Both the position numbers and the translations under genes were made by a program. The notes below the pieces were generated by a model. It saw only the letters and a program-made list of their open reading frames with translations, searched no databases and had not been told where the DNA came from. A stretch of DNA of 64,000 nt from Arthrinium phaeospermum (Eukaryota; Ascomycota; Sordariomycetes; Amphisphaeriales; Apiosporaceae). Shown here piece after piece: positions 35,801 through 47,323 of the stretch; position 1 is the first letter of the stretch, and the number at the start of each line of letters is the position of its first letter. The DNA lies in contig QYRS01000003.1 in NCBI GenBank assembly GCA_006503535.1, positions 248,001-312,000 of the forward strand. The letters are read 5' to 3'.

Positions 35801-37110
35801 CTCGAGGGGGCTGCGAAGGATATCGGTGTTTGCCCTGACGCTCGAGTACCACGCACACTCCTGACCCGCCGGGGGCGTCTGGACGCGGACCTGGAGCTTC
35901 TCGAGGTGACCCAGGTACGCGTCGGCGCAGGCGAGCATGTGGTGCGAGTGGTAAGCCACATCGACCTGCAGCGCCCGAGCCTGGACGCCGCTCTCCTCCA
36001 GCTGCGCCTTCATCTCCGCGAGCGCGTCCTTATCCCCCGACAGCGTCACGCTCGACGGCGAATTAGCCGCCGCCACGCCCACCCGACCCGCGAACCGCGG
36101 CTCGGCGCAGAGCGCGGACGCGGCGTCCAACGCCATGGCGGCGGCCATCATCCCTCCCCGCTCGCCGGCGCGGCCGCGGGAGAGGTGGGCGACGCGGCCG
36201 CGGTAGTAGGCGATGCCCATGGCGTCGCGGCGGGTCAGGAGGCCGGCGGCGTAGGCGGCGCCGATCTCGCCGGACGAGTGGCCGACGACGGCGGCGAAGC
36301 GGAGGCCGCAGGCGCGCAGGAGGTCGACGAGGCCGATCTGCACCGCGGTGCAGAGGGGCTGGGAGAACTCGGCCTCGGAGACGCGGGACTTGGCGGCGGA
36401 GGCGGCGAGTTCGTCGCGGAGGGACCAGGTGGGGGGTTCGGGGAGGGAGCGCAGGGCGGCTTCGCAGGCTAGGATGGATTGTTTGAAGAGGGGGGAGTGG
36501 TCTAGCAGGGTTGAGCCCATGCGTGCTGTTTGCGCACCCTGATATGGGAGTCGTCTCGGTCAGTGTCATCAATTAAGAGAGGGGATATTACATTGAGAAA
36601 GAAGAAAAAACAAAATAAGTTATTGGCTTGCACAGCAAAGATAGGGGTCAACACATGAGCATTGCTTACCTGGCCCGTAAATATACCCAGTATCCTGGGC
36701 GACTGTGTAGTAGCAGCAAATCCCGCCCCCGCATCTGTCGATGTACCGAGCGCGTTGACCTGGTCCTCCAGTTTCTGCACGAGGTCCTCGAGGTCCGAAG
36801 CCGCCGGGATGGCCGCCCGGTGCGGGAAAACCGTCCTCTTGGACTGCAGGCTGCTGCTCAAGACATCGATATCTAGCGTGCCTTGTTCCTTCTCGCGCAG
36901 GTAGGCCAGGAGCTGCTGCAGCCAGCCGACCAAAGAAGCGCGACTCCTCGCCGAGAAGACGAATGGCCCGCTGAGTCTTTTCCCTCCTCCTACTACTACG
37001 CCCACCGTAGAGGAGGGGTTATACAGACTGTCATTCCCAATATCCGAGGCCGACGACCCCAGAGAGGAGGACGCGGGTGTCTCCAGGGAGGAGGAGGAGG
37101 GCTCGTAGCT

Positions 37111-37142
<32 letters not shown>

Positions 37143-38436
37143 AGCCGAAGCTGTTGACGCTGGCCCGCCGGGGCCCGTCGTATGCTGGCTCCGGCCACGG
37201 CACGAGGCACGTGGGGACCTCGAGGTCCGCGTAGAAGGGCTCGACCTTGGGGTTGAGCTGGTGGAAGTGCATGTTGGGCGGGATCGCCTTGTTCTGGAGC
37301 GCCAGCGACGCCTTCAGGACGCCCGCCAGGCCCGCGCAGCCTTCGAGATGGCCGGTGACGGTCTTGATGGAGCCGCAGTAGAGGGGAGGGTCGGTACGGT
37401 CATGTTGCTTGTGTTGACTGCTGCCGTCGACGGGAGGGAAGAAGGTGTCCCGGATGGCCTGGGCCTCGACGGGGTCCCCCGCCTGGGTGCCGGTGCCGTG
37501 GCACTCGAAGTACTGACAGCGATCCGCGACGGGGTCCAGCCCGGCATCCCGGTACGTCTGCCGGATCAGGGCCGCCTGGGCCGCGGGCGACGGCATGGTG
37601 ATGCCGTTGGTGAGCCCGTCCGAGTTGACCAGGCTGCCCCGCAGGACGCACTCGATGTGGTCGCCGTCGCGGACGGCCTGGGCCAGCGTCTTCAACACCA
37701 CGGCGGCGCAGCCCTCGCCGCGGGCGTAGCCGCCGGCGTCGCGGTCCCACATGCGGCAGCGGCTGTCGGACGAGATGAGGTGCATGGACGATTCGGTGAT
37801 GTACCAGAACGGGTCCAGGAGCAGGTTGACGCCCGCCACGACGGCCCGGGTCGTCTCGCCCCGCTGGAGGCCCTGCGCGGCGAGGTGGAGGGCCACCAGC
37901 GAGCTGGAGCAGGCCGTGTCCAGCGTCAGGGACGCGCCTTGCAGGTTGAAGGCGTACGAGATGCGGTTCGCCAGGATGGCCTGCGACACGCCGGTGGCCG
38001 TGTGGCTGCCCGCCGTGTCGGGGTCGCGGGACTGGATGAGGGTGTAGTCCTGCGTCATGCAGCCGACGTGGACCGAGGTCTTGGAGCCGCTCACCTGGCC
38101 GAGGGACCACCCGGCCGCCTCAAAGGCCTCGTAGACGGTCTCGAGGAGGACCCGCTGCTGCGGGTCCATGTCGGCGGCCTCCTTGGGGTTGATCCGGAAG
38201 AAGGCGGCGTCGAACTGGCGCACGTCTTCTTCCAGCAGGTACGACTTGTGCTGGACGTTGGTGCGGCCGTGCCTCTCCCCGTCCTCGTGGTAGAAGTTGT
38301 CCGTGTTGAGCCGCTCGGGCGGGAACTCCCTCAGGACGTCTCTCGGGGCTTTCAGGAGGTCCCAGAGCTTCGAGGGGGAGCTTGCTGCACCGGGGAACCG
38401 GCAGCCTGTGCCCACGATCGCCACTGGCTCATACAT
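26898..38436 (-). CDS. hybrid highly-reducing PKS-NRPS, KS-AT-DH-MT-KR-ACP-C-A-T
   Basis: Megasynthase of 3728 aa that should build a polyketide and join it to an amino acid. Predicted exons: 38436-36670, 36538-34350, 34305-29145, 28967-26898; the total length is a multiple of three. KS: DTACSSS (C176), HGTGT and the late His in TVTGHLEG. AT: GHSSGE (S about 677). DH: HVFQGQVLFP (H about 1013) and the DVSLQ Asp (about 1201). MT: degraded loop DINAGTRN (about 1467-1475). KR: about 2169-2350 with Ser, Tyr and Asn of the active site. No ER motif. ACP: GIDSINAIE (S about 2496). A Pro/Ala-rich linker, then C: motif HNIALDA (2745-2751) in place of HHxxxDG. A: TSGSTGVPKG, YGPAE, YRTGDRG and ANGKLD. 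T: GGNSLL (S about 3689), then the stop after about 39 residues. No reductase or Dieckmann domain. The 44-bp second intron is the least certain junction. Confidence 0.92.
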
Positions 38437-39570
38437 TTTGCCAAATCTATTATTCTAATGGTTTTTTTCTAAAGGGGAGGGTCGTGGTCTTGATGAGATA
38501 TGGCTGGTTCCAGATAGGTGAGTGTGTGGGTGGGAGAACCCAAGTATTTATCTCGCCCAACGATGGTCCTCGAAAGGCTCGCTCGTCCGTCCCAGGACTT
38601 ACACTCCAGCATCGGGGCTGGTAGCAACAATACCTACCTACATACAGGCATACGTTGCGTAACACCCCATGCCTCCATACTCGAACGCCAGAGTGAGCAG
38701 GTAGTACCAACATTCGTTGCTGACCCACGATCCACATCTAGTAGCCTGAAGTATGATGGTATGCGTGAGAACTTCCGAGTCTAGCTAGGCCGAAAGGCGA
38801 GCCGCTCCTGTCCGCAGTCTGAGTCAGATGCGGAGAAGTGTTTGCTGAAGGTTGCTCAAAGTCTGGAAGGATGAACTTCACAACGATACTATATACATAT
38901 TACTCAGCTCACAAGGTAGCACAAGGCAACTATACAAAGGTGTGTGACCACTACAGCTCGGTCCGAACGGATCGGATCGCTTGGGGTGCTGGTCAATCAG
39001 GAGTTGACCAATACTATGTGAGAACAAGGGGGTGTGGATGCTAGATAGGCGCCGCCTTCCCTTCTGCCTATCACCCCGCAGGATGGTTTCAAATGTCAGT
39101 TAGATGCAGGCTCGTCCCAACTTGGAGTTGTACTTTGGGGGCTGCAACTGTAAAGGGAAGGTTTAACATGGCCATAGCCTTTCCAGTGGCCAATATCCTT
39201 ACCGCCAAGGGTAAGCTGAACCAACACCCTGGTACAGACCCTCCCCATATCTCACATCACTCTGTTCCCGTGTAGTGTGCCTCGGCTTACCTGATAGACA
39301 GGCGGTGTGGTCTAGAATATTACGATATCGCATGCATCTTGTAAGACGATGGCAGCCTTGTGCAAGTTCATACGTTGCCAGGGAGGGCTCATACGGTTAT
39401 CATGCCAGTCTTGCCCGGAATGGCCCGCTTCCTCTGCCTCTGCTGTTTCTTCTCCTTCCTTCTCTGTTGTCTCTTCAGGTCATCTGCACGGGCTCTGTTC
39501 TTCAAACCATTATTCTAGTCTTTTTCATAGTTCACAAATTGCGTCCCAAGGCAAACAAGCCCATCCAGCC
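38437..39570. promoter_or_regulatory. divergent promoter region of the PKS-NRPS and thioesterase
   Basis: 1.13 kb separates the two start codons, so the two genes are probably co-regulated. Near 38959-38975 there is a cluster of CGG/CCG triplets (CGGTCCGAACGGATCGG), the kind of sequence bound by fungal Zn2Cys6 activators; this is only a candidate. No transcription factor gene was found nearby. Confidence 0.4.
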
Positions 39571-40398
39571 ATGGAAAGAAACCCAGAGGTCATCCAGAAA
39601 GGAGGTGCCCCAGAAGCCCTGCCCCTTTTCCTCATCCACGACGGCGGCGGCACCACCTTTGCCTACCACTGTCTAGACCCCCTGGACCGGCCGACGTACG
39701 GCATCTTCAACCCCTATTTCGGCAACGGCGGGCGGTTCGAGGGCGGCATCCGGGGCATGGGCCGCCTCTACGCCAGCATCATCCGCCGAACCTGCGCGGA
39801 GCCCGACTTCCCGTCCCCGTCATCACGCAGCAACGCGGGAGACGGCGGCGGCGGCGTGGACATCCTGCTCGGCGGCTGGAGCCTGGGCGGCCTGCTGAGC
39901 CTCGAGGTCGCCAAGGTGCTGGCCGAAGGTGGTGGCGGTGTCCGCGTGGTCGGCATCTTGATGGTCGACAGCATCTACCCGGTCAACCCGCCCTCGGTCC
40001 GCATGGAGTCCATGGACCACCTGGGGCTGGGCAAGTCCAAGAACGAGTTCCTCACCCTCAAGGCCATGAAGGAGGCGCTGCGCGTCATCCAGGAGTGGAA
40101 GCCGCCCGTCTGGGAGTCTGGGGGTGCTACGGATGCGCGGCACCGGCGCCCGCGTGTCTCGCTCTTGCGGGCCCGGGACCCCATCCCCACGGGCAGCGAC
40201 CGCGTGCATGTGGCGGATATCTACCGCAACGATCCCACTCTCGGGTGGGATCAATACGACAGGGACATGTTCACGGACAACATGAGCGTGGCCGGCAATC
40301 ATTTCGAAATGTTCTCGTTCAGGCATATCCCCGATTTATCGATAGCTATGAAGAAGTACTTGGATAGATTAGAGATGTTAGGTCCTGTCTCGCCTTGA
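39571..40398 (+). CDS. stand-alone thioesterase / alpha-beta hydrolase (type II TE-like)
   Basis: Hydrolase of the thioesterase family found at the ends of PKS/NRPS proteins, here a separate 275-aa protein. It has an N-terminal PLFLIHDGGGTTFAYH strand and oxyanion region, nucleophile motif GGWSLGG (S104), a likely catalytic Asp in LMVDSIYP and His in GNHFEMF. It sits divergent to the PKS-NRPS, which lacks a release domain, so release of the product (hydrolysis or cyclisation) is the natural proposal. An analogous arrangement of a PKS-NRPS with a discrete hydrolase is known in pyranonigrin biosynthesis. An in-frame upstream Met at 39349 would add 74 residues of low quality, so the ATG at 39571, directly before the domain, is preferred. 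It could instead be an editing enzyme. Confidence 0.87.
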   Translation: MERNPEVIQKGGAPEALPLFLIHDGGGTTFAYHCLDPLDRPTYGIFNPYFGNGGRFEGGIRGMGRLYASIIRRTCAEPDFPSPSSRSNAGDGGGGVDILLGGWSLGGLLSLEVAKVLAEGGGGVRVVGILMVDSIYPVNPPSVRMESMDHLGLGKSKNEFLTLKAMKEALRVIQEWKPPVWESGGATDARHRRPRVSLLRARDPIPTGSDRVHVADIYRNDPTLGWDQYDRDMFTDNMSVAGNHFEMFSFRHIPDLSIAMKKYLDRLEMLGPVSP

Positions 40399-41672
40399 TT
40401 AAGGAACCTAACTATCTTCATAGAATATAGATACCCGCTAGATTATACCAAAGACTGATGATATTTGCCCGACTTGCAGCCCGTAGGCGAGCACGAATCT
40501 GCCTCGGGCACTGGTAGATTGCCTGTGCGTTCGCCCATCCTGCTTTGTTTGTAGCGAATTTCCAAGCAGCAGTCCAGCCATGCTTACGTTTACGTATCTT
40601 GACTTACAACCCCGGTTACACGAGTCATCCTGGTTGCGGGCCCATCCTAACCAATCGGCAGCGATGCCGACACTGCCCCAATGCCAGACGGGCACAGGCA
40701 TGGAACCCGATCCTTCTAGCTGGGTACCTGGTAAGACTGCCAAGGGGAAAAAGGGGAACTATTGAATGCATATCGTGATACTTTTCCCCGTTCTGGCCAA
40801 TATGACATAAGACGGACATACACATGCCACCACTTACGTATAAAAAAAGACTTTGCTTCTAGACTTTCCCAACCAACTTCTGGCTGTATGACCACCCTTT
40901 GATCCCTCCGGCTTACTATTCCCCCATGGAGGAACCGCGAACCGTGGGTCCATGCAAAGATCATCATCATCAGAGATGTAAGAATCGAATCCTTCAAGGA
41001 GGAGTCTGGCCCGCAATTCCATCTTCCCGTGTCATCTTCTACTTCGGACCTTCCTTCTACGACTATGGGGCCGGTGTGAAATGAATGTGAAATAAACCAG
41101 GGGCGGCCCAACTTACCACGGCAAACATCGGCACGATAGGATAGAGTCAGCTGCACACCCCTCTCAAGTCTGAATATACTGATACTGCAGGAAAAAAGGA
41201 CACTATGCTTGAACAGGAGCCTCGGAAAGTACCAAGTGGCCTGAACCATGGGCGGTCTCGACTGCGGCTTGGAGTATCCGATGTGTACCTACCTACCTAT
41301 CCATCTACGTATTGGAAGAAGCTGGAAGATAATTCACCCGCACGCGGCACCAGAGGGGGAGGGGGGGCTGAGCAGCCAGGTAGCCATCATGACGACACCC
41401 CCTACAGAAAACTCCACGGCAGAGTTCCACGGCATCTTCTCGGCTGCAGAGACGGCAAGGCCAACGTAAGCCTAGCCATAGCCCGTCAAGTTTCGCAATC
41501 GACGGGGCGGGCTGGCCAGGGATGGGCACCATCGACGAGGTTGTTGTATTCACGGGATGCGTCAGGATCCATGCCGTCAAGCCCATAACGGAGAGGCTGG
41601 GCCTCGCCCGCCCAAGGGTCGCATATCCGCTCTCCTGCATGGAAGATAGCTCTCTTCTGCTCACACACGGGG

Positions 41673-41725
41673 GAGCGGACGGGATCCCCAGTACTTATTC
41701 AGCAGGATGAGAGCTCGTATATACC
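41673..41725 (+). repeat. dispersed repeat, copy C (diverged)
   Basis: GAGCGGACGGGATCCC then AGTACTTATTCAGCAGGAT, i.e. the same element as copies A and D with a 2-base insertion and later divergence. The downstream GTATATACCA may correspond to the ATGTACCAG arm of A and D. Confidence 0.65.
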
Positions 41726-43191
41726 ACGGCACCTGATAATGGCTCATTGTATTCAAAAAGCTATCTCTGACTGTGGAAATAGGAAAACCTAACCGCCACT
41801 CACTTTCCCAAGCTGGCTTACAACTCACGGCCAACGTCACGTACGAACATCCAATGTCAACCTGCCTCGAGCTAAACCACCCGGAACGGCAGACGAAAGA
41901 CGCGAATAACGACAAAGTTAACATTCGCGTCTTTCTCACGGACGCCACCTGCCTTCTCGGATCGGCATTCTGCGCCGACTGGACGCCGAAAAGCGTTTCG
42001 CATAGATTCACTGCATCATCATCCGGTCTAATAAGAACGGGCAGCTACCTACGCAGCGTTAAGACTCGTTTCTATAAGATCTTGATGTCCACCGGCAAGC
42101 TCACGGCGCGTTCAACCTGAGGGCCATCGGGGAAGCCGATTGCGGTCGACCTGCCTCTTCGGAAGTTTTGGGTCGGCAGCGTGAACTCTTTCTCTTGCGG
42201 CACGTCGGTGTCCGAGCTTGTCGCACGACGTGTTGCGATACGCCGTCCAATTATAGATTTACATATCTCAAAAACAAATAAACACTTTATGCTTGCTGCA
42301 TCATATGAAAATGCGACCGTGTGGGCACCTGTACCTTGGAAACAGGACTATAGTAGACAGGCATCATGATTGACAAACTCATGTTTGTCGTTACCGAGGC
42401 AAGTTCGGTCCATCTCGCTGTCCGCTGCTTCTGGGTTGCGAACCTGCTACAGCTTGCGGTCATGTATTTCGTGGCTCCGCAGCAAGACCGGGATGGGGTA
42501 TGTATCGCGGTTCGTCTTGCCATCCATTGGCTATACGGTGGCCACCGCCATGCAGGTGCGTAGTGGAAATACAACCTCATGCTGGATGAACATCATCTTA
42601 GTTCCATGTCCTCGACGAGAGGCTTAGCTCAAGGTTCTCCACGGGGAAGGGCCGGCTGAGAGCTTGTACCCTCGCGATACGATGTAGCTGTCAAATTGTA
42701 CCTGTAGTTTCTTAACCTATTCGATTCTAAATATCTACCCTAATACAGAGAAGTGTGTTCCCCATGTGCACTAGACCTTCATGCCATCTCCTCTCGCGAC
42801 GTGTGTGCTTGACTGTACTTATACCAAGACCCAGCAAGGTTTCATCTGACCCGCCCATTATCGAAAACCCCGTGTACGTCACGATACAGCCGCTCTACTT
42901 CCAAGCCGCGGCCGCCGCACGTGTAGCTCAGCCCTCCCCCCGAAGATGCACGCCGCCTCGCGGGTGCCCCTATAAGATGAGGGGGAAAAGAGATTAGCTC
43001 GGGCTTGTCGGCGTAGCCGCTTAGTAGGGGTAAGCGGGAGCCTACCGGGCGCGAGTTGGAGAGTTGGTAGCCCACGAATGATATAAGGGGAGGGGCTGCT
43101 TCTACTAGGGTAGACGGCAGAGGGGCAGTAAACGATATCGCTACGCTAATTCCCGGCTCACGAGGGCGAAAGGAGAAAACGATAAGTGTAG

Positions 43192-43240
43192 GAGCGGACG
43201 GGATCCCTAGTATTCAGCAGGATATGGTCACATGTACCAG
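43192..43240 (+). repeat. dispersed repeat, copy D
   Basis: Same orientation as copy C and inverse to copy A. It is identical to A over a 38-bp core (GAGCGGACGGGATCCC through GATATGGTC), then shares ATGTACCAG. The high identity between A and D across 25 kb suggests recent origin or selection. Confidence 0.75.
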
Positions 43241-43674
43241 CAGATGCCAGAAGGATGGCTTACATATGGCTGCTGTCTGCAAAAGTATCAACCGTTTCTC
43301 GTGAATCGCTGTTCAAGCTGGCTTGCAATCCACGTCACGACTATTGGGACTCGGGCAAAATGGCGGAGGACTGTCCTCGAACCTGTAGCAGGGAAAGTTG
43401 AGCTTGGGTGCGCATTGGAATAATTGGCTATCTATACGCCCTTCCTGTCTTAAAAGGATTTGATTCCGATCCAGGGGTTGCCTCAACCCAACGCCAACGC
43501 CATCGCTATGTATAAGCAAAGAAAGACCAGTATAAGGAACCCCCCGAAGAACTACCAGTCACGAGATTTCGTAGAGGCACACACGTACACACAGTAACCC
43601 ATCCACCGCCCCTTTTCGCTACCTCGCCTCTAAGGTAGACGAGAGCCGCGTGGCGTCCTCCCACACGCCTTCTC

Positions 43675-44738
43675 TCACTTGCCCCCCGAAATGCTCCGCA
43701 CAATCCCAATAAGAAAACTGAAAAAGACGCCGACGCAAACCATGAACTTCCAGCGGTCGCTGTGAATGCCATGCTGCCGGACGAGCCACCCGAAACTGCC
43801 GAGCGGCCACATGAACCCCGTGATGACCCCCCAGACCAGCGCGTCCAGGTGGCCGGCCAAGCCGGCATTGTTCCCGCCCTCCTCGCCCGAGGCGTCCAGC
43901 CCGCCGGCGCCGCCCGTGTTGGAGGCCGTCGTCGGCATCGCCGCCGCGCCGTTGTCGTCGATCCACGAGTCCTCCATGCGCCGGAACGAGTCGGGCGAGG
44001 GCAGCGTGTCAGGCGTGTAGCGCGAGGCGTGGATGCTGCGGAACTGCAGGCGCAGCTGGTTCACCTCGGCCGGGGTGAAGCCGGCGTTGAGGAGGCGGTC
44101 GAAGCCGCGCGGCGTCGCCTGGTTTTGGTTTGGTTGGGCATGGTTGGCGGTGCCGGTTGGGCTAGAGTTGTTGTTGTTGGGGGTAGGGGTGCGGGAGAGG
44201 TTGGTCGTAGGAGCGGGCTGCTGGGTGGCGCGACGGGGACGAGGGCGGCTTTGGCCTCGGCTTCGAGCTCGGAGGTCGTGAGGGAGTCGCCGATGCTGCA
44301 GTTGACGTAGATGCGCTGGGGCGGCGGAGGGCGGTTGGGGATGTTCTTGCCCTTCCCTTTGCCTTTGGAATCGTCGGTGCCGGAGGTGCCAGAAGCGACT
44401 AGGGACTCGTACTCGTCGTAGCGGCTCGGGGGCGCAGGAGGAGGGGCGCGCAGGACGGCGCTCAGGGCGGCGGTGTCGGGCAGGATGCGCCCGCCCTGGA
44501 TGAAGCGCAGACGGCGCTGCGAGTTGGGCTCGGCCAGGCGGCCGCGGATCAGGTGCTTCAGCGAGATGACGGTGGTCTGCGACGGGTGCGGGATCTCGAG
44601 GTCCAGGTCCGGGATCGAGGCGCTGAAGCGGATCGTCAAGGAGAGCGGCTGCGGCGGTTGCGGCGACAGCAGCGGTGCCGGCACGTCGCGGTTCGCCGCG
44701 GCGCTGTTGAGCGGCGGCGGCTTCAGGTTAGAACTCAT
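43675..44738 (-). CDS. dsc3: DSC E3 ubiquitin ligase complex subunit 3 (Dsc3-like)
   Basis: Golgi/endosome membrane ubiquitin ligase subunit, needed in fungi for SREBP cleavage or membrane-protein quality control. Two reading blocks, 44738-44241 and 44118-43675, give about 313 aa. The first is a ubiquitin-like domain (SLTIRFSASIPDLDLEI...RRLRFIQGGRILPD...RIYVNCSIGDSLT). The second has GFDRLLNAGFTPAEV, then two transmembrane helices (LDALVWGVITGFMWPLGSFGW and FMVCVGVFFSFLIGIV). The join is imperfect. An intron 44240-44119 with a weak GTCCCC donor keeps the frame, but a one-base frameshift in this Pro/Thr-rich, low-complexity part is an alternative. Confidence 0.82.
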
Positions 44739-45293
44739 GTTATGAGGTTGGCATAGAGATAAGGGCTCGTAAAGAGAGCATTGTTGTTGTTAATGTCGTT
44801 ATTGCCACTGTTGCAGCCGCAGTTGCAGTCGGGTCGATCTGGCGTTGGGAGGATGATCGTTCCATACTCCCGTTTAGCCCCCTGTATTTTTAGTCCAGGT
44901 CTACCTTCAGGGACCCGAACAGCTGACGTCTCCGTTGGAGCTATGGCAATTTGAAGCAGGCATTGCCCAGAAGCTCTATTTAGTGGGGTCAAAGTGGGCG
45001 AGCTAAGCAAGCTTGTCAGGTCGTGCAGGTTGCGAGTCGTCAGTTGCAGGAGCCATTTGCTTGAGCACCCCGCGGTTGCAGTCCCATTGCCATTGCGTGC
45101 TTTGGTCCCGGGACAGACAAATTGGCGTCGATAGGGAATTACTTTGGAACAAGGCCGATGACGGCATGCGCATCCATTCGGTCTTTTCCTCTGATTGGTT
45201 TATAAGCAATTGCAAATATCAATAGAATTTACTTACTCACGTATCGTAAGTTTGTGTTGTCGTAGTGGGCAATTGCTTCTCTTCCTGTTCTCC
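44739..45293. promoter_or_regulatory. divergent promoter region, dsc3 / kynurenine aminotransferase
   Basis: 555 bp between divergent genes, with a short trinucleotide-like GTTGTTGTT tract near 44783. No gene is seen. Confidence 0.4.
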
Positions 45294-46887
45294 ATGAATA
45301 CTTTCAGATCGGCTGTCCGGACTACCACTACAACCCCGCTTCGACTAACAAGACATTTCAACCCGTGTCGGCGACGTGGATTCTGCTCGACCATGACAAC
45401 AGGCCTTCCTGCCAAGCTGAAGCCCGCTGCTCGGGTGACGGGCCAGCGACAAGATGTTTGGTGCGTATAGAGTATCCCATGAAGCTGCGGCGGGCATGAT
45501 GCAAGTGTAGAGTCTTTGAGGTCCTAACCCCCGGCGCAGGTCCATCATCAATGAAGCAGCGGCAGCCTCCCCCAAGCAGCCCATCGTGAATATGGGCCAG
45601 GGCTTCTTCGGCTACAACCCGCCCAACTTCATCATCAACGCTGCCAAAGCCGCCCTGGACAAAGTAGACTGCAACCAGTACAGCCCCACCAAGGGCCGCC
45701 CGCGTCTCAAGAAAGCCATCGCGGACGCTTACTCCCCCTTCTGGGGGAGGCAGCTGAACCCCGACACCGAGGTCACCATCACCACCGGCGCCAATGAGGG
45801 TATGCTGAGCGCCTTCATGGCCTTCATCGAGCCCGGTGACGAAGTCATCCTCTTTGAGCCTTTCTTCGACCAGTAAGTCTACTATGTGTATTGGGGCCCT
45901 GACTGCTTGCTTGGTTGGACCGCCTACTCATCTGGCCATCTCTATCAGATATATCTCAAATATCGAGATGCCCGGCGGCAAGATTGTCTACGTCCCGCTA
46001 CACCCTCCCAAGGATGGCCCTACGACCACCTCCTCGGCGGCCAACTGGGCCATCGACTTCGCCGAGCTGGAGAAGGCCATTACGCCCAAGACCAAGATGA
46101 TTGTGTTGAACACACCTCGTGAGTTCCCCCTTTTTGCTTTCTTCAGATGCCATCGTATCTAACTCGTGATTTAGACAACCCGGTCGGAAAGGTCTTCTCC
46201 AAAGAAGAGCTCCAGAAGATCGGCGACCTGTGCGTCAAGCACGAAATCATCATCCTCTCGGACGAGGTCTACGACCGCCTGTTCTACGTCCCCTTCACCC
46301 GCATCGCCACCCTCTCGCCCGAGATCGAGAACCTGACCATCACCGTCGGGTCCGCCGGCAAGAACTTCTACGCCACGGGCTGGCGGGTCGGCTGGCTCAT
46401 GGGCCCGGCGCACCTGATCCAGTACGTCTCGGCCGCGCACACGCGCATCTGCTACTCGTCCGTCTCGCCGCTGCAGGAAGCCTGCGCCGTCGGCTTCGAG
46501 CAGGCCGAGGGCGAGGGGTTCTGGGACCAGACCGTGAAGGACATGAAAGCGAAAATCGCCCGGTTTACCGCCGTCTTCGACGAGCTCGGCCTGCCCTACT
46601 CGGACCCCGAGGGCGGCTACTTCGTCATGGTCAACATGCAAAAGATCCAGGTCCCCGCCGACTACCCCTTCCCGCCCCACGTCGCCAACCGGCCCCGCGA
46701 CTTCAAGCTCGCCTGGTTCATGATCCACGAGATCGGCGTCGCCGCCATCCCGCCCACCGAGTTCTACACCGACGCCAACGCCCACCTCGCTGAGGACTAC
46801 ATGCGCTTCGCCGTCTGCAAGGAGGACGACGTGCTCGAGGCCGCCAAGGAGCGGCTCCGGGGGCTCAAGAAGTACATCAAGGCTTAG
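45294..46887 (+). CDS. kynurenine aminotransferase (PLP class I/II aminotransferase, BNA3-like)
   Basis: PLP enzyme converting kynurenine to kynurenic acid, or a related cysteine-S-conjugate lyase/glutamine transaminase. Exons 45294-45460, 45540-45872, 45949-46118 and 46175-46887 give 460 aa. The N-terminus (RSAVRTTTTTPLRLTRHF) is Arg/Thr-rich and looks like a mitochondrial presequence; a downstream Met (MTTGLPAKLK) could give a cytosolic form. Fold-type I landmarks: NMGQGFFGYNPP, QYSPTKGRPRLK, NTPHNPVGK, ILSDEVYDR, the PLP Lys in SAGKNFYATGWRVGW (K about 286) and the late Arg in MRFAVCK. All splice junctions restore conserved motifs. A conserved gene, probably unrelated to the island. Confidence 0.92.
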
Positions 46888-47323
46888 AGTATCACCTGCA
46901 ATGCGGCTTTGTTTGGGACGCTGGATAGACGGTTCCTACTTTTACCTAGAAATACTATATGAGATTTAACAAATAACTGTATTGTCCTCAAAGGCTTTTA
47001 CCTATGATCAACTGTGTTCCGTCATTAACTAGTTGCATATTCACTACTTCACAATGCATTCTGTGGTCTCAGTGGTCTCCGAAAGTGGAGCTCACACGTA
47101 GGCTACAACATGATTCATGTTCTATTTGTGTGTATCTCATTAAGGCTACATCGCTTTGTGCGCTTCTTGCTAAGCTATGTATGTTATGTAGCGTATACAC
47201 CCTATCAGTATGCATCCCTCAGTCTCGCAATGCCCTGTCTAGCATATGTCTGTCTTCGCTATCCTCAGTCTCGCTTTGCTCAGTCTCAGTAAAATGCAAT
47301 CAGAGCAAGTAGGGGTACTCGAT
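46888..47323. other. intergenic, tail-to-tail
   Basis: 436 bp of 3' flanking sequence, T-rich, with repeated CTCAGTCTC/TCTCAGT phrases around 47215-47290. No gene is supported. Confidence 0.5.

Larger units (their letters stand above)
40399..43674. other. gene-free spacer at the island border
   Basis: 3.3 kb without a supportable gene on either strand; the reading frames are short and lack motifs. It contains repeat copies C and D and, at about 42850-43190, a stretch of distinct character (direct purine runs, TAGTAGGGGTAAGCGGGAG) that looks like decayed mobile DNA. Confidence 0.5.

Noticed and set aside
26898..38436. Separate NRPS-like, condensation/KR and two PKS genes
   Set aside because: Four minus-strand frames join in the correct domain order through introns at 28968-29144, 34306-34349 and 36539-36669, and the combined length stays in frame, so one PKS-NRPS gene is the better model.
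34307..38472. Long plus-strand frames of 721 and 529 codons opposite the PKS
   Set aside because: They are antisense shadows of a GC-rich coding region with no motifs, while the minus strand carries complete enzyme domains.
39349..39570. Earlier start for the thioesterase
   Set aside because: The extra 74 residues are Ser/Cys-rich with no targeting signal, and the domain begins right after the Met at 39571.
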